Shown here: in pieces, positions 38,420 to 48,637 of the stretch
Position numbering within the stretch: the first letter of the stretch is position 1
Layout of the letters: every line of letters starts with the position of its first letter
Assembly: GCA_028825045.1 (NCBI GenBank)
Contig: JAPKAY010000007.1
Coordinates: 41,195 to 105,194, forward strand
Source: Halioglobus sp.
GTDB taxonomy: Bacteria > Pseudomonadota > Gammaproteobacteria > Pseudomonadales > Halieaceae
DNA length: 64,000 bases
Direction: 5' to 3'
Made by a program: the position numbers and the translations under genes
Notes under the pieces: model-generated
Seen by the model: only the letters and a program-made list of their open reading frames with translations
Databases searched by the model: none
What the model was told of the DNA's origin: nothing

Positions 38420-39943
38420 TCAGGCGAAGGAAGTCACGCGCATGACTTCCTCGATGCTGGTTTCGCCTAGTAGAATCCGGCGCCGGCCGTCGCTCTCTAT
38501 TCCCGGATAGTGCTGGCGCGCCTCCAGCACAATATCCTGTTCGTTGGCACTTTCATAAATCATCTGTCGCATCGATGCGTCGATCTCGATCATTTCGTAA
38601 ATACCGGTACGACCCCGATAGCCGGTGTACTTACAACGCTCACAACCCTTGGCATGATGCACTCGCGCATCCTTCTCTTCGGGCTCCAAGCGCAGCAACT
38701 CCCGCTCTGCTGCATTGGGCTCGGCCTCTTCCTTGCATTCGTCACACAGCAATCGCACCAATCGCTGAGACATTACGGCAATCAGGCTGGATGACAGCAA
38801 GAAAGGTTCGATGCCCATATCTTTCAGTCGTGTTATCGCACCTATCGCTGTATTGGTGTGCAATGTGGATAGAACCAGATGGCCGGTCAGGGAAGCCTGC
38901 ACAGCAATTTCGGCAGTTTCCAGATCGCGAATCTCTCCCACCATCACCACGTCCGGATCCTGTCGCAATATAGCGCGCAAACCCCGGGCGAAGGTCATGT
39001 CCACTTTAGTATTCACCTGGGTCTGACCAATACCCCCCAGCCGGTATTCAACCGGGTCCTCAATCGTCAGTATATTGCGAGATGCCTCGTTGATCTCTGA
39101 GAGCCCGGCATACAATGTGGTGGTTTTACCCGAGCCGGTGGGTCCGGTCACCAGGATGATTCCATGAGGACTGTGCAAATGCTTTTGATAGGCGGCCAAC
39201 ACCTGCTCGTTCATAGCCAGTTGACTCAGGCGCAATTGTCCCGCTGCGGTATCCAGCAGGCGCAGTACTACTCGCTCCCCGTGGGCAGAGGGGATAGTTG
39301 ACATGCGGATGTCGACCGCATGTCCCGCTATCTTTACCGAAATCCTGCCATCCTGAGGCACACGTTTCTCGGCGATATCCAGTTTGGCCATAACCTTCAA
39401 GCGCGATACCAGCAACGGTGCCAGCATACGCTTGGGGGACAACACCTCAGCCAAAACCCCATCGATGCGATAGCGCACACTGAGACGGTCCTCGAAGGTT
39501 TCAATGTGAATATCTGAAGCCTGCTCCCGCACCGCCTGCGACAAAATCGCATTGATCAGGCGAATAATGGGGGCATCGTCTTCAGCGTCCATCAGATCGC
39601 CAGAGTCCGGAATTTCATCCGCCAGTCGGCTCAGATCGACATCGGCACCAATGTCTTCTGCCATCTGCACTGCTTCGTTGTTATTGCGCTGATAGGCGAG
39701 CGTGAGTCGGCGTTTAAAATCTGCTTCCGACACGCTCTGCAGGCTGTACGATCTGCCAAGAAAACGGCGCAGCTCCGTCAATACTTGTATCGGAGGCTCG
39801 CCAGAGTGCACGATTAACGGCGAGCCGTCATCGGCCGCATCCAGCAGCACACCATTTTGTTGTGCAAAAGTGAACGGCAAACCAGAGGGTGCAGCGGCCG
39901 CTACGAAGTCTGCCTGAGCTTCCTGTGAGGCAGGCTCGCTCAA
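38420..39943 (-). CDS. gspE: type II secretion ATPase E
   Basis: 507 aa; Walker A TGPTGSGKTTTLYA, Walker B region QDPDVVMVGEIRDLETAEIA, tetra-Cys CDEC..CERC. Confidence 0.97.
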   Translation of the reverse strand: MSEPASQEAQADFVAAAAPSGLPFTFAQQNGVLLDAADDGSPLIVHSGEPPIQVLTELRRFLGRSYSLQSVSEADFKRRLTLAYQRNNNEAVQMAEDIGADVDLSRLADEIPDSGDLMDAEDDAPIIRLINAILSQAVREQASDIHIETFEDRLSVRYRIDGVLAEVLSPKRMLAPLLVSRLKVMAKLDIAEKRVPQDGRISVKIAGHAVDIRMSTIPSAHGERVVLRLLDTAAGQLRLSQLAMNEQVLAAYQKHLHSPHGIILVTGPTGSGKTTTLYAGLSEINEASRNILTIEDPVEYRLGGIGQTQVNTKVDMTFARGLRAILRQDPDVVMVGEIRDLETAEIAVQASLTGHLVLSTLHTNTAIGAITRLKDMGIEPFLLSSSLIAVMSQRLVRLLCDECKEEAEPNAAERELLRLEPEEKDARVHHAKGCERCKYTGYRGRTGIYEMIEIDASMRQMIYESANEQDIVLEARQHYPGIESDGRRRILLGETSIEEVMRVTSFA

Positions 39944-42006
39944 TTGAAAACCGCCTCCACCGCTGTGTTATCGCCGACCTCTTGTTGCAGGGATTCCTCT
40001 CCCGCGGCAGGCTCGGCGAGTTTAATCTCCTTCAACTGCTTGATCTGGGATTCCCATTCAGGTAACAACGGCAGGTTTTCATCACCCAGGAATTCCAGTC
40101 CCTGTTCCCGACGCAAGGCCTGTTGATCACGGATGAAGCGGTACTTGTCGGCGGTGGCGCCGGCCAGTTGCTCGTTATCGCGAATAACGGTGGCGCGTAT
40201 GAAAATCATCAGGTTGGATTTAGTGGCCTGTACCCTGTCGCTCCGAAACAGCCGCCCCAGAAAAGGGATATCACCAAGAATCGGCACTTTCTGCTGTACA
40301 TCTTGAATGTCGTCCTTAATCAGGCCCCCGAGAACCACAACGCGACCGTCCACAGCCATTACTTTGGTCTGGATTTTGCGCTCGTTAGTGATAATGTCCG
40401 AAGCGGCTAGTGTCAAGCCGCTAATACTGGATACCTCCTGTGATATATCCAGCACGACCGAATCTCCCTCATTAATATGGGGCGTAACCGTTAGCGTGAT
40501 GCCTACATTTTCGCGCTCGATAGTCTGAAACGGATTTCGCGCACCATCTCCGCCAGCGCCGGTGTTGGTAAACGAACCCGTAACAAAAGGCACATTCTTA
40601 CCTACGGTGATAAAGGCCTCCTGGTTGTCCAGTGTCAGCAGACTGGGTGTGGACAGTATGTTGGCATTTTGGGTTTCCTTAAGTGCGTTGAGAATCACCG
40701 TCATGGAAAAATTATCATCCAGTTGACCCCAGCCAAGGGAGAGCCCCGGCGTTCCCGCCAGTGCAGCAGCCAGATTTCCAAGATCAAAATCACCATCATC
40801 CGGGACATTTTCGTTGTTTGGCAGGACCGCTCCGGCGATGTTAGACGCCCGTACATCATCGGCATTAATGTTACTGCCATAAAAACCATCTGTACCGGCA
40901 AAGAGCCACTGCAAGCCGAGATCCTGGCCGTCGACGACTTCCATTTCCACGATGATTGCCTCTACAAGCACTTGTGCCCGACGAATGTCGAGACGGTGAA
41001 TCACAGCCTCCAGCGCAGCCATCTCATCTGTGTCAGCGGTGATAATTAATGCATTGGTGCCTTCGTCAGCCTCAATGGTAGATGACTTGGAGGAGCTACG
41101 CGCTGCCGCGCCACCTTCGGCCGGGTCCAGTTGACTGATGTTCTGCATTACGCGGGTCAATACCTCCGCAAGATCGATGGCGTCGGCATACTCCAGATAG
41201 ATCACCTTGACGTTACCGCTTTGCTCCAATGGCGTATCGAGGTGGTTAATCAGTTTACGCAGGCGGGCCCGCTCTAATTCATCACCGCTGACCAACACGC
41301 TGTTGGTGCGCTCATCTGCAACCAGCAATACCTCCGGCTCACCACCGGCCTGCTTGGCCTCAGACTTACTGAGCTTATCCAACATTTTGACCACATCTTC
41401 CGCCACCGCGTAGCGAAGCTTGATGATGTCCGTTTTCTGAATGGCGGATTGATCCATGCGCTCAATGATGTCTCTGATCCGGTCGATATTAGCGGAAATG
41501 TCAGAAATAATGATCGCGTTACTCGGTGCGTAAGCAGCCATGTGCGCCTGCTGTGGCACCAGAGGCCGAAGTACGGGTATCAATTTAGCGGCCGATATAT
41601 TCTCCAGTCGAATAACCTGAGTGACGTACTCATCCGTGGCTGTGCCCGAATCGCCGTCGGTGACCTCCACCGGCGATGAGCGCGCATCCTTGCTGGGGAT
41701 TACGCGCACCACGCCACCAGAGCGTACCGCGGCATAACCGTGCACATCCAGAATCGATAAAAACAGGTCATACAGTTCGCCGCTGGTCACTGGTTTTGAG
41801 GAAACAACCTTGATCTTGCCCTTGACCGCCGGATCTACCACGATAGTAGTGCCGGTCGCCTCAGCAACGAATTTGATCAATTCCTGTATATCGGTATCGT
41901 TCAGATTGACCGTGTAATCCTGAGCGGGAAGTGAGGTGCTCCCCACTAGTAATACAAGCAGGAGTATGAGCTTTGTAATGGCGCGAAGACGGGTGGGGAC
42001 ATTCAC
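39940..42006 (-). CDS. gspD: type II secretion secretin D
   Basis: 688 aa; N0-N3 and secretin domains, VPILGDIPFLGRLFRS. Confidence 0.97.
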   Translation of the reverse strand: MNVPTRLRAITKLILLLVLLVGSTSLPAQDYTVNLNDTDIQELIKFVAEATGTTIVVDPAVKGKIKVVSSKPVTSGELYDLFLSILDVHGYAAVRSGGVVRVIPSKDARSSPVEVTDGDSGTATDEYVTQVIRLENISAAKLIPVLRPLVPQQAHMAAYAPSNAIIISDISANIDRIRDIIERMDQSAIQKTDIIKLRYAVAEDVVKMLDKLSKSEAKQAGGEPEVLLVADERTNSVLVSGDELERARLRKLINHLDTPLEQSGNVKVIYLEYADAIDLAEVLTRVMQNISQLDPAEGGAAARSSSKSSTIEADEGTNALIITADTDEMAALEAVIHRLDIRRAQVLVEAIIVEMEVVDGQDLGLQWLFAGTDGFYGSNINADDVRASNIAGAVLPNNENVPDDGDFDLGNLAAALAGTPGLSLGWGQLDDNFSMTVILNALKETQNANILSTPSLLTLDNQEAFITVGKNVPFVTGSFTNTGAGGDGARNPFQTIERENVGITLTVTPHINEGDSVVLDISQEVSSISGLTLAASDIITNERKIQTKVMAVDGRVVVLGGLIKDDIQDVQQKVPILGDIPFLGRLFRSDRVQATKSNLMIFIRATVIRDNEQLAGATADKYRFIRDQQALRREQGLEFLGDENLPLLPEWESQIKQLKEIKLAEPAAGEESLQQEVGDNTAVEAVFN

Positions 42007-42031
42007 TAAATCAGTTCCTTATTACGAAATT

Positions 42032-43057
42032 TCACTGCACGGCTCCGCTATCTAGATTTACACTTAAAGTCATTGGCTGTCCTTGGCGCTCCAACTCAAT
42101 CACCACCTCTCCCGCTGTACGCATGGAATTGTAAAGAACCATGGTGTTTGCGGGATTGTCCAGACTGACACCGTTGATGGTTGTCACCAGGTCGCCCGGT
42201 TTGAAACCTAATTGCTCAAATTGTTCCCGGTCTTTACCCGGATTCACCTTGTAGCCGCTAAGAGTGCCACCGTCTCTCACCGCGCTCACATTGACGACTT
42301 CCACCAGCGATTGCGGATTCTCGTAAAGACGCTCTCGATAACTGAGGGCCAGATCGGTTGTTTTCGCGTCGCTGCGTCTGTCTACTTGCGGCTCCTTAGA
42401 GGGGTTGCGTTTGGTGGCGGGCGCAGACATTCCCACAGTGTCCAATTTCGACTCGTCATACAGCACCAGCAATTCATACGTTCCACCGTTGTCCAATACG
42501 ATCTGCCGTGGCATCACCTTGGCCAACACCACCTTGCCGGACAAGGGTAATTTGTCCTCCACAGCGTAGATTGCCTGCTTGCTTTTGTGCTCGATGATGG
42601 CGTGGCCCAAACCGTCTTCAGTCGACGCCACAATGCCGCGCAGCTTCAATTGCAAACGCGTTTCACGGGCACCGTCTTCAATCCCTTCGCGGGCATTGGG
42701 CGCTGCTGTGAGTTCCGGCTCCAAGACAACCTGGTCTGGCGCGCCCGCCCTGCCAAACAGGTGCCATGCCACCATGCGATTGAGATCCACCGGTACGACA
42801 CGCGCACCAGCAGGGCTCAAGGACACGGCATTAATCACGGAGCCGGGTGTCTGAGCCAGAGGTTCAGCGGCCGGTAATAGTGCCCACACCAGCTTTGACA
42901 CCGCCAGTACCGCCCACAAGGCAAGCAGTGCGAGCAAGACCATGCGCAACCGTCGGGCACGCGCAGGTTGCGCCATGACGGTAAAGGCACTCGTTAAGGC
43001 AGCGCCAATGCGTCCGGACACCTCGCTGGATTGAATGAGCCACTGGGCGGGCAACAC
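42032..43057 (-). CDS. gspC: type II secretion protein C
   Basis: 341 aa; one TM, HR domain, C-terminal PDZ (LGFKPGDLVTTINGVSLDNP). Confidence 0.93.
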   Translation of the reverse strand: MLPAQWLIQSSEVSGRIGAALTSAFTVMAQPARARRLRMVLLALLALWAVLAVSKLVWALLPAAEPLAQTPGSVINAVSLSPAGARVVPVDLNRMVAWHLFGRAGAPDQVVLEPELTAAPNAREGIEDGARETRLQLKLRGIVASTEDGLGHAIIEHKSKQAIYAVEDKLPLSGKVVLAKVMPRQIVLDNGGTYELLVLYDESKLDTVGMSAPATKRNPSKEPQVDRRSDAKTTDLALSYRERLYENPQSLVEVVNVSAVRDGGTLSGYKVNPGKDREQFEQLGFKPGDLVTTINGVSLDNPANTMVLYNSMRTAGEVVIELERQGQPMTLSVNLDSGAVQ

Positions 43058-43474
43058 CTACTCCTTTGACTTCCTGGCAGCACGGCTTGCACCAGATTTG
43101 GTAGAAGCTCGATTATAGTGTGCGCCGTTGCAAGTTGAAACCGCTGTAAAGCGGTAGAAGTAGCATAGAAGGGTAAAGAAAGGTAAATAATAGCCCCCTG
43201 TGCGCTGGGAACTTACTGCTCACCCCGGGCCGAGACCCTCGGCGTCGATTTATGAGCGCCGCTAAGCTGCCACCGGCCGACTTACTCCGTTAGCGCGCAA
43301 GAGAATTAGCGCGATGCTGCAGCGGCCGATACCCAGGAGCACCTGCCCTCTGCACACGAATGGCCCAGCTCAATCGATGCCCATTAGACCATTCTCTGGG
43401 ACAGTCCTACCGGCGATGGCTTGTTGATGGCAGCGTGAACTACCGGGATCAACAGTTTATGCAGGCCGCGGCGA

Positions 43475-43996
43475 TCACTCTGGCGAAGCGAGCTTGATAG
43501 AAGCTGGCGCAGGAGAAAATTCCGGCTCGGTCGCCGTCAGGGCGCGCAGCGCATTATCCCTATCCTGGGTGGTGAACTGACCCCTGGTAGCACAAAACTC
43601 TACCGTATTGTCGTTCGGGTCCCTGGTGTAGATTGAATAGCACCAGTTGTGATCAATCTCCAGGACTTGCAGTCCGGCATCGAGCCATTGTTGTTTGCGC
43701 CGCAACAAATCATCCATATCTGCTACGTCAAAAGCAATATGATTTATCTGGTCAGGCAAGCCCGCGGCTTTGGAAAGGTTAGTCTCCATACTCTCCATGC
43801 CGGGTACATCGTGTAACTCCCAAAAGGCGATGAACTTTCTATCATCTTCCATGCGATAAAAAAAGTGCTTTGCCCAACCGCCCTCAGGTACCGGACCGAC
43901 TTCAACTTTCACCAACTCAAAGCCCATCACGCCTTCATAGAAATCGTGGATGGCATGAATATCTTTACAGGCCAGCGCCAGATGATGGTATCCCAT
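43475..43996 (-). CDS. VOC-family (glyoxalase/dioxygenase-like) protein
   Basis: 173 aa; MGYHHLALACKDIHAIHDFYEGVMGFELV, YSIYTRDPNDNTVEFC. Confidence 0.88.
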   Translation of the reverse strand: MGYHHLALACKDIHAIHDFYEGVMGFELVKVEVGPVPEGGWAKHFFYRMEDDRKFIAFWELHDVPGMESMETNLSKAAGLPDQINHIAFDVADMDDLLRRKQQWLDAGLQVLEIDHNWCYSIYTRDPNDNTVEFCATRGQFTTQDRDNALRALTATEPEFSPAPASIKLASPE

Positions 43997-43998
43997 GA

Positions 43999-44643
43999 TT
44001 ATTCCTCCTTGTCCGCATCAACCACACCCATAACATCGTCCGAGCCACCCGCAGGCGCGGCGATTTCCACAATGCGCTCGTCTATATCGTCGTATTCAAG
44101 TCGCAGGGCGCGACTCATCACCGCGTGCATCTCATACAGCGCGGTAATGTAGGTAAGCTCCAGGATTTCCTCATCGCTGAGGTTTTTTCTGAGAACATCA
44201 AATACCGCATCCGAGACGCGCCCACCCTCAAGCACCAGCGCATCAGTATAGGCCAGCACGCCCCGCTCTAGTTCGCTAAACAGATTACTGACGCTCCAAT
44301 GCGCTATCGCCTGAATTTTTTCTTCCGGCAAACCCACCGAACGGCAGGATTTGCAATGCTGGGAATATACGAATTGCGAACCGCGTGTGTAACCGGCTCT
44401 GGTCTGCCCCAGTTCGCGCAGCTGTGGATCAAGTTTGCGCGCGCTGTCACGGTAGAACTGGAATCCCTCGACGGCATGTTTCAGACAGTCCGGAACCAGT
44501 GCGAATACTGTCCACCAGTTGCCGGGTGTGCCTGACTCTGTGCCGGGATCTTCTACGGGGTCTCGCTCGCCAAACAGCATATCGTACATGAGCGTTGCAA
44601 TAGGATCTGCCTGCGCCCGGGGGACTTGCCGCAATCGTGGCAT
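43999..44643 (-). CDS. carboxymuconolactone decarboxylase/AhpD-like family protein
   Basis: 214 aa; SQFVYSQHCKSCRSVGLPEEKIQAIAHW (CxxC). Confidence 0.85.
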   Translation of the reverse strand: MPRLRQVPRAQADPIATLMYDMLFGERDPVEDPGTESGTPGNWWTVFALVPDCLKHAVEGFQFYRDSARKLDPQLRELGQTRAGYTRGSQFVYSQHCKSCRSVGLPEEKIQAIAHWSVSNLFSELERGVLAYTDALVLEGGRVSDAVFDVLRKNLSDEEILELTYITALYEMHAVMSRALRLEYDDIDERIVEIAAPAGGSDDVMGVVDADKEE

Positions 44644-44667
44644 TTTTTTGTTCTCCTTCTCAATGAG

Positions 44668-45867
44668 CTAACCGATAACACCCTCGACCTTGAGCGCCTG
44701 TATTTCGCCTTCATCCATATCCAAAAGTTCTGACATGACGGCATCCGTGTCACCGCCAAGCAGGGGGGCACAGCTGAAACTCTCCTCACTGGTGCGCGAC
44801 ATTTTTATAGGATTGCCGGGGCCCCTCGTTCGACCACCGTTTGGGTGTCCCAATTCCACCACCATATTGCGGTGTAAAACCTGCGGGTCCGCCATAGCCT
44901 GACTGAAATTGTTCACCGATGAACAGGGAATACGCTGTTCGTCCAACCGCTCCAGCCAGTAGGCACAAGAGTGCTCGACCAAAATGTCATTGAGTTTGGA
45001 ATTGATGAATTCACGAGCCTGCCATCGCCCAGGCTGAGTGTCGTAGCCGGCATTTTCAAATTCGTGGCACGCTACTACCTTCTTTAAATTCTGCCAGAAG
45101 TTGTCAGTGATCACCGCGATAACAATAAATCCATCGGAGCAGCGAAACGTATCATAGGGCACGTGCACGAAATGCGAATTGCCAATGGGGTAGGGATCTT
45201 TGCCAGAGAGAAAGTGCATGGTGGCCATGTAATTCAGCATAGAAATCTGGCAATCCACCATGGCAATATCCACGTGCTGACCCTGCCCACTTCGCTCCCG
45301 CTCATAAAGTGCGGCCAAAACACCCATCACGCCGAACATACCACCGCCGAGATCGCCGATGGGAATGCCAGCGCGAACCGGGTGTTCCTCATCCGGTCCA
45401 GTGATTGACATGCCGCCACCGGCAGCCTGCGCGACCTGGTCGAAAGCGGGTCGGTTTGCGCCGGGCCCGTCGGCACCGAAACCCGAGACAGTGCAGGTGA
45501 TAATCCGTGGATTTATCTCACTCAAGGTTTCAAAATCGAGCCCAAGTCGCTTGGTCACTCCCGCACCAAAATTACTCAGGACAATATCGGACTTAGCCAC
45601 CAGACGTTTAAAGACTCCCATGCCCCGTTCAGATTTCAGGTCGATCGCCACGCTCTTCTTGTTCCGATTGAGTGTGAGATAGTAAGCGCCCATTCCGTCC
45701 AGGGAATTTTCTGGGTCATCTGCCAGCAGCTTCCGAGTGCCCTCACCCTCCAGTGGCTCGATCTTGATAGCCTCTGCCCCCAAATCCGCCAGGATCATTC
45801 CCCCATAGGGTCCGGATAACATATGGGTTAGGTCCAGTATACGCACGCCGACCAGAGGTTTGTTCAT
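44668..45867 (-). CDS. class III CoA-transferase (CaiB/BaiF family)
   Basis: 399 aa; VRILDLTHMLSGPYGGMILADLGAEAIKIEPLEGEGTR, LNRNKKSVAIDLKSERG. Confidence 0.94.
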   Translation of the reverse strand: MNKPLVGVRILDLTHMLSGPYGGMILADLGAEAIKIEPLEGEGTRKLLADDPENSLDGMGAYYLTLNRNKKSVAIDLKSERGMGVFKRLVAKSDIVLSNFGAGVTKRLGLDFETLSEINPRIITCTVSGFGADGPGANRPAFDQVAQAAGGGMSITGPDEEHPVRAGIPIGDLGGGMFGVMGVLAALYERERSGQGQHVDIAMVDCQISMLNYMATMHFLSGKDPYPIGNSHFVHVPYDTFRCSDGFIVIAVITDNFWQNLKKVVACHEFENAGYDTQPGRWQAREFINSKLNDILVEHSCAYWLERLDEQRIPCSSVNNFSQAMADPQVLHRNMVVELGHPNGGRTRGPGNPIKMSRTSEESFSCAPLLGGDTDAVMSELLDMDEGEIQALKVEGVIG

Positions 45868-45920
45868 AGTGTCTTCTCAGACGGAGTGAAGTTCATTGGC
45901 ATGACCGTAGATTACAACGT

Positions 45921-46106
45921 CTAGAAATAGTGACTTGCCAAAGACAGAACCAACATCAGCCCTACTAACGGCACCAACCAGCGGCGCAACTGGCTCACGC
46001 GTTCGGGTTCAGCCGGTTTGGCAAAGCGCTCTCCCAGCACTACCATCAACGCAACGCCGCCAAAAATCAACATTAATAACAACAGTAAATTATTCATGGC
46101 ATTCAC
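45921..46106 (-). CDS. small two-TM membrane protein of unknown function
   Basis: 61 aa; two hydrophobic segments (LLLLLMLIFGGVALMVVLG and WLVPLVGLMLVLSLASHYF), 9 bp downstream of the OYE gene on the same strand. Confidence 0.6.
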   Translation of the reverse strand: MNAMNNLLLLLMLIFGGVALMVVLGERFAKPAEPERVSQLRRWLVPLVGLMLVLSLASHYF

Positions 46107-46115
46107 TCCCCAAAA

Positions 46116-48236
46116 CTATAGTGCTCGCGCAACGGCGTGGGCACTGCGAATAGCGCCTTCAATATAACCCACCCCGTCACAGTCACCCGCCACGTGAGTT
46201 TCAAAACCAAGTTCCCGACTCAGTTGCGCCACGGACAAATCCCCGGTGGCGCCACTCGCCAGAATAACAGTGTCAGCTTCGATACTGATTTGACGGTCCT
46301 TTCCGGCTAGCAACAGGCTATGACCATCGATTGACGACACAGTGCTGTTGTTCATCAACTCCACACCCAGATGCTGCAAATCTTCCAGCACCCTCCAGCG
46401 GCGCACGATCGCCAGTTCGGTACCCAATTTATCGCCTTCCTCTATGACAGTGACCTGTCGTCCGCGCTCCGCCAGAAATTCCGCCAGTTCCAACCCCACC
46501 AGGCCGCCACCAATGATACTCACCCGTTTTCCCACCGGCATCCACCACTGGCTCAGCTGCCGCAACCACGATGCCCGGCGCGTGATTCCAAAGATTCCGG
46601 CCAGCAGCAATAGCATACCCTGCCACCAGGGGAGCTTAGCCTTCACTACTTTCGGGTCATCGCCGGTCATCAGTGCGCGCAACTCATCGCCACTGAACAC
46701 ATGGCTCTGCTGCGTGCCGGGAATCGGCGGCGCATCGCGACGCGCGCCTGTTGCCACCACCACTGCATCCGGTCCCAGAACATCCAAAAAGGCGCGATCT
46801 ACGACAGTATCCAATCGAATATCAACATCAAGCTTCTGCACCTGCCCAGCGAGATAGGTGATCAATTTTCCATTTTCGGGATACACAATCGAGGAGAAAA
46901 AGACTGTGCCACCCAAATCCCTTCCCTGCTCAGCAAGTGTGACGCGATGCCCGCGCAGGGCCGCTACGCGCGCGACCTCCATGCCGGCAGGACCGCCGCC
47001 TATTACCAGCACATGCCGCGACTGTTCAGCGGGCGCAACAATGACATCCTGTTCAAAACCGGTACGGGCATTTACCGCACAGCGCACATGATCGTTAACG
47101 AAAATGCGACTGACGCAGGTATAGCAGTAAATACAAGGACGGATAGCCTCTGGCTCCCCGCGTAACAACTTATTGGGCAATTCCGGGTCGGCCAGCAGCT
47201 TGCGACCCATGGCGATAAAATCCGCGTCTCCACGTTCCAGTACCTGCTCAGCAACTTCCGGCTCGATGCGTCCCACCGCAATGACAGGAATACGCAACCT
47301 CGCCTTAATCGCCGCGGCATAGGCCAGGTAACCGCCACTACGGTGAACTAACGGTGCCTCGGTAAAGCCGGCTCCGGAAGAGGGATTGGCATAGGCGCTA
47401 ACATGGACCGCATCGGCACCCGCGGTTTCAGCAATGGCGGCAGTCTCAACTGCATCCGCCAGAGAAATACCGTCCTCCAACCGAAACTCCAGTGCATCGA
47501 TTCGACACCAGACAGGGAAGTCACTGCCCGCTTTCGCCTTGACAGCGTGAATCACCTCAACCAAAAGACGCGCGCGATTCTCCAGGCAACCTCCATACTG
47601 GTCCTCCCGGAGATTCACATCAGGAGACAAAAACTCAGAAAGGATATAGCCGTGGCCCGCATGCAATTCAACACCGTCGAAGCCGGCCCGTCGCGCTCGG
47701 TCCGCTGCAGCAGCAAACTGCTCGATCAGCTTCCGTATATCTTCCTGATCGGCCACCTTGTATTGCACTTTCGCGCCTTTTTTCGAATAGGACTTAACAA
47801 AAGCCGCCATTTCGTCGGGCGTCAGGGCGGCGCTCATCTCGTCTGGCGAATTAGTGGGAATGGAGGGCACCAGCATAGGACGCCCGGCTGCAATGTCACA
47901 GACAGCAATTTTCCCCGCGTGCTGCAGTTGCACCGCCGCCCGACAACCGTGCTGTTTAATGCGCTTCGCGAGCGCGCGCAGACCAGGCAGGAATTCGTCG
48001 GTGGAGATTGCAACCTGATTGGGGTTACAGGATCCGGCCGGCCACGCTATGGAAGCGACACCCACAATCAGCATACCGGCACCGCCCTTGGCCCGCGCCT
48101 CATAGTAGGCCTGAATGCGCTCACCACAATGACCATTTTCCTCCGACAGGTTAGAACCCATAGGCGTCATAATGATGCGGTTACGCAGCTCCAGCTCACC
48201 GATTCGACCAGAGGACAACAATTGCTTAAAACGCAT
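46116..48236 (-). CDS. Old-Yellow-Enzyme/2,4-dienoyl-CoA reductase-like FMN/FAD/4Fe-4S oxidoreductase
   Basis: 706 aa; OYE TIM-barrel motifs, HAGHGYILSEFLSPDVNLREDQYGG, CIYCYTC cluster motif, two dinucleotide-binding motifs (VIGGGPAGMEVA, IIGGGLVGLELA). Confidence 0.92.
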   Translation of the reverse strand: MRFKQLLSSGRIGELELRNRIIMTPMGSNLSEENGHCGERIQAYYEARAKGGAGMLIVGVASIAWPAGSCNPNQVAISTDEFLPGLRALAKRIKQHGCRAAVQLQHAGKIAVCDIAAGRPMLVPSIPTNSPDEMSAALTPDEMAAFVKSYSKKGAKVQYKVADQEDIRKLIEQFAAAADRARRAGFDGVELHAGHGYILSEFLSPDVNLREDQYGGCLENRARLLVEVIHAVKAKAGSDFPVWCRIDALEFRLEDGISLADAVETAAIAETAGADAVHVSAYANPSSGAGFTEAPLVHRSGGYLAYAAAIKARLRIPVIAVGRIEPEVAEQVLERGDADFIAMGRKLLADPELPNKLLRGEPEAIRPCIYCYTCVSRIFVNDHVRCAVNARTGFEQDVIVAPAEQSRHVLVIGGGPAGMEVARVAALRGHRVTLAEQGRDLGGTVFFSSIVYPENGKLITYLAGQVQKLDVDIRLDTVVDRAFLDVLGPDAVVVATGARRDAPPIPGTQQSHVFSGDELRALMTGDDPKVVKAKLPWWQGMLLLLAGIFGITRRASWLRQLSQWWMPVGKRVSIIGGGLVGLELAEFLAERGRQVTVIEEGDKLGTELAIVRRWRVLEDLQHLGVELMNNSTVSSIDGHSLLLAGKDRQISIEADTVILASGATGDLSVAQLSRELGFETHVAGDCDGVGYIEGAIRSAHAVARAL

Positions 48237-48318
48237 CAGGCGCTACCTCTTCGCATTGGGGAATACACACGGGGTACACACCCTACCACCGCCAAGGGAC
48301 AGTCTGCGAACAGGAAGC

Positions 48319-48619
48319 TTAACCAGCTTGCTTGCTTTGATCATCCAATTCTGAAGGTGCCGATGCCCCGGGGGAAATTACGCGGGCAAGGCCCTCCGAC
48401 AGATCAAATAGTTGCGTGGAAGTCACCTCGTGATGACAGCGCGTTCTGCCCATGGTGCATCTCGACGATGTGTCCATAGCGAAGCTCGACCTCTCCCTCG
48501 GGAAAACACTCGCACACAATTTCCAGTTGCTTGCTGTCGCAGGCATGGAAGTAGCGCGTTCTTAACTGTCTGATGTCTTCAATGGCTTCCAGTCGGGCGA
48601 GACCCTGTTCCGGGGTCAT
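48319..48619 (-). pseudogene. decayed SnoaL/NTF2-like gene (N- and C-terminal pieces in different frames)
   Basis: N-terminal piece MTPEQGLARLEAIEDIRQLRTRYFHACDSKQLEIVCECFPEGEVELRYG in one frame (stop at 48404); C-terminal-looking VTSTQLFDLSEGLARVISPGASAPSELDDQSKQAG in the other frame. Confidence 0.6.
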
Positions 48620-48637
48620 TCTGACACTTCCAGGGTG

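Noticed and set aside
47403-48479. 358-aa plus-strand ORF
   Set aside because: Lies antisense to the well-supported OYE flavoprotein gene and has no recognisable domain; treated as a shadow ORF.
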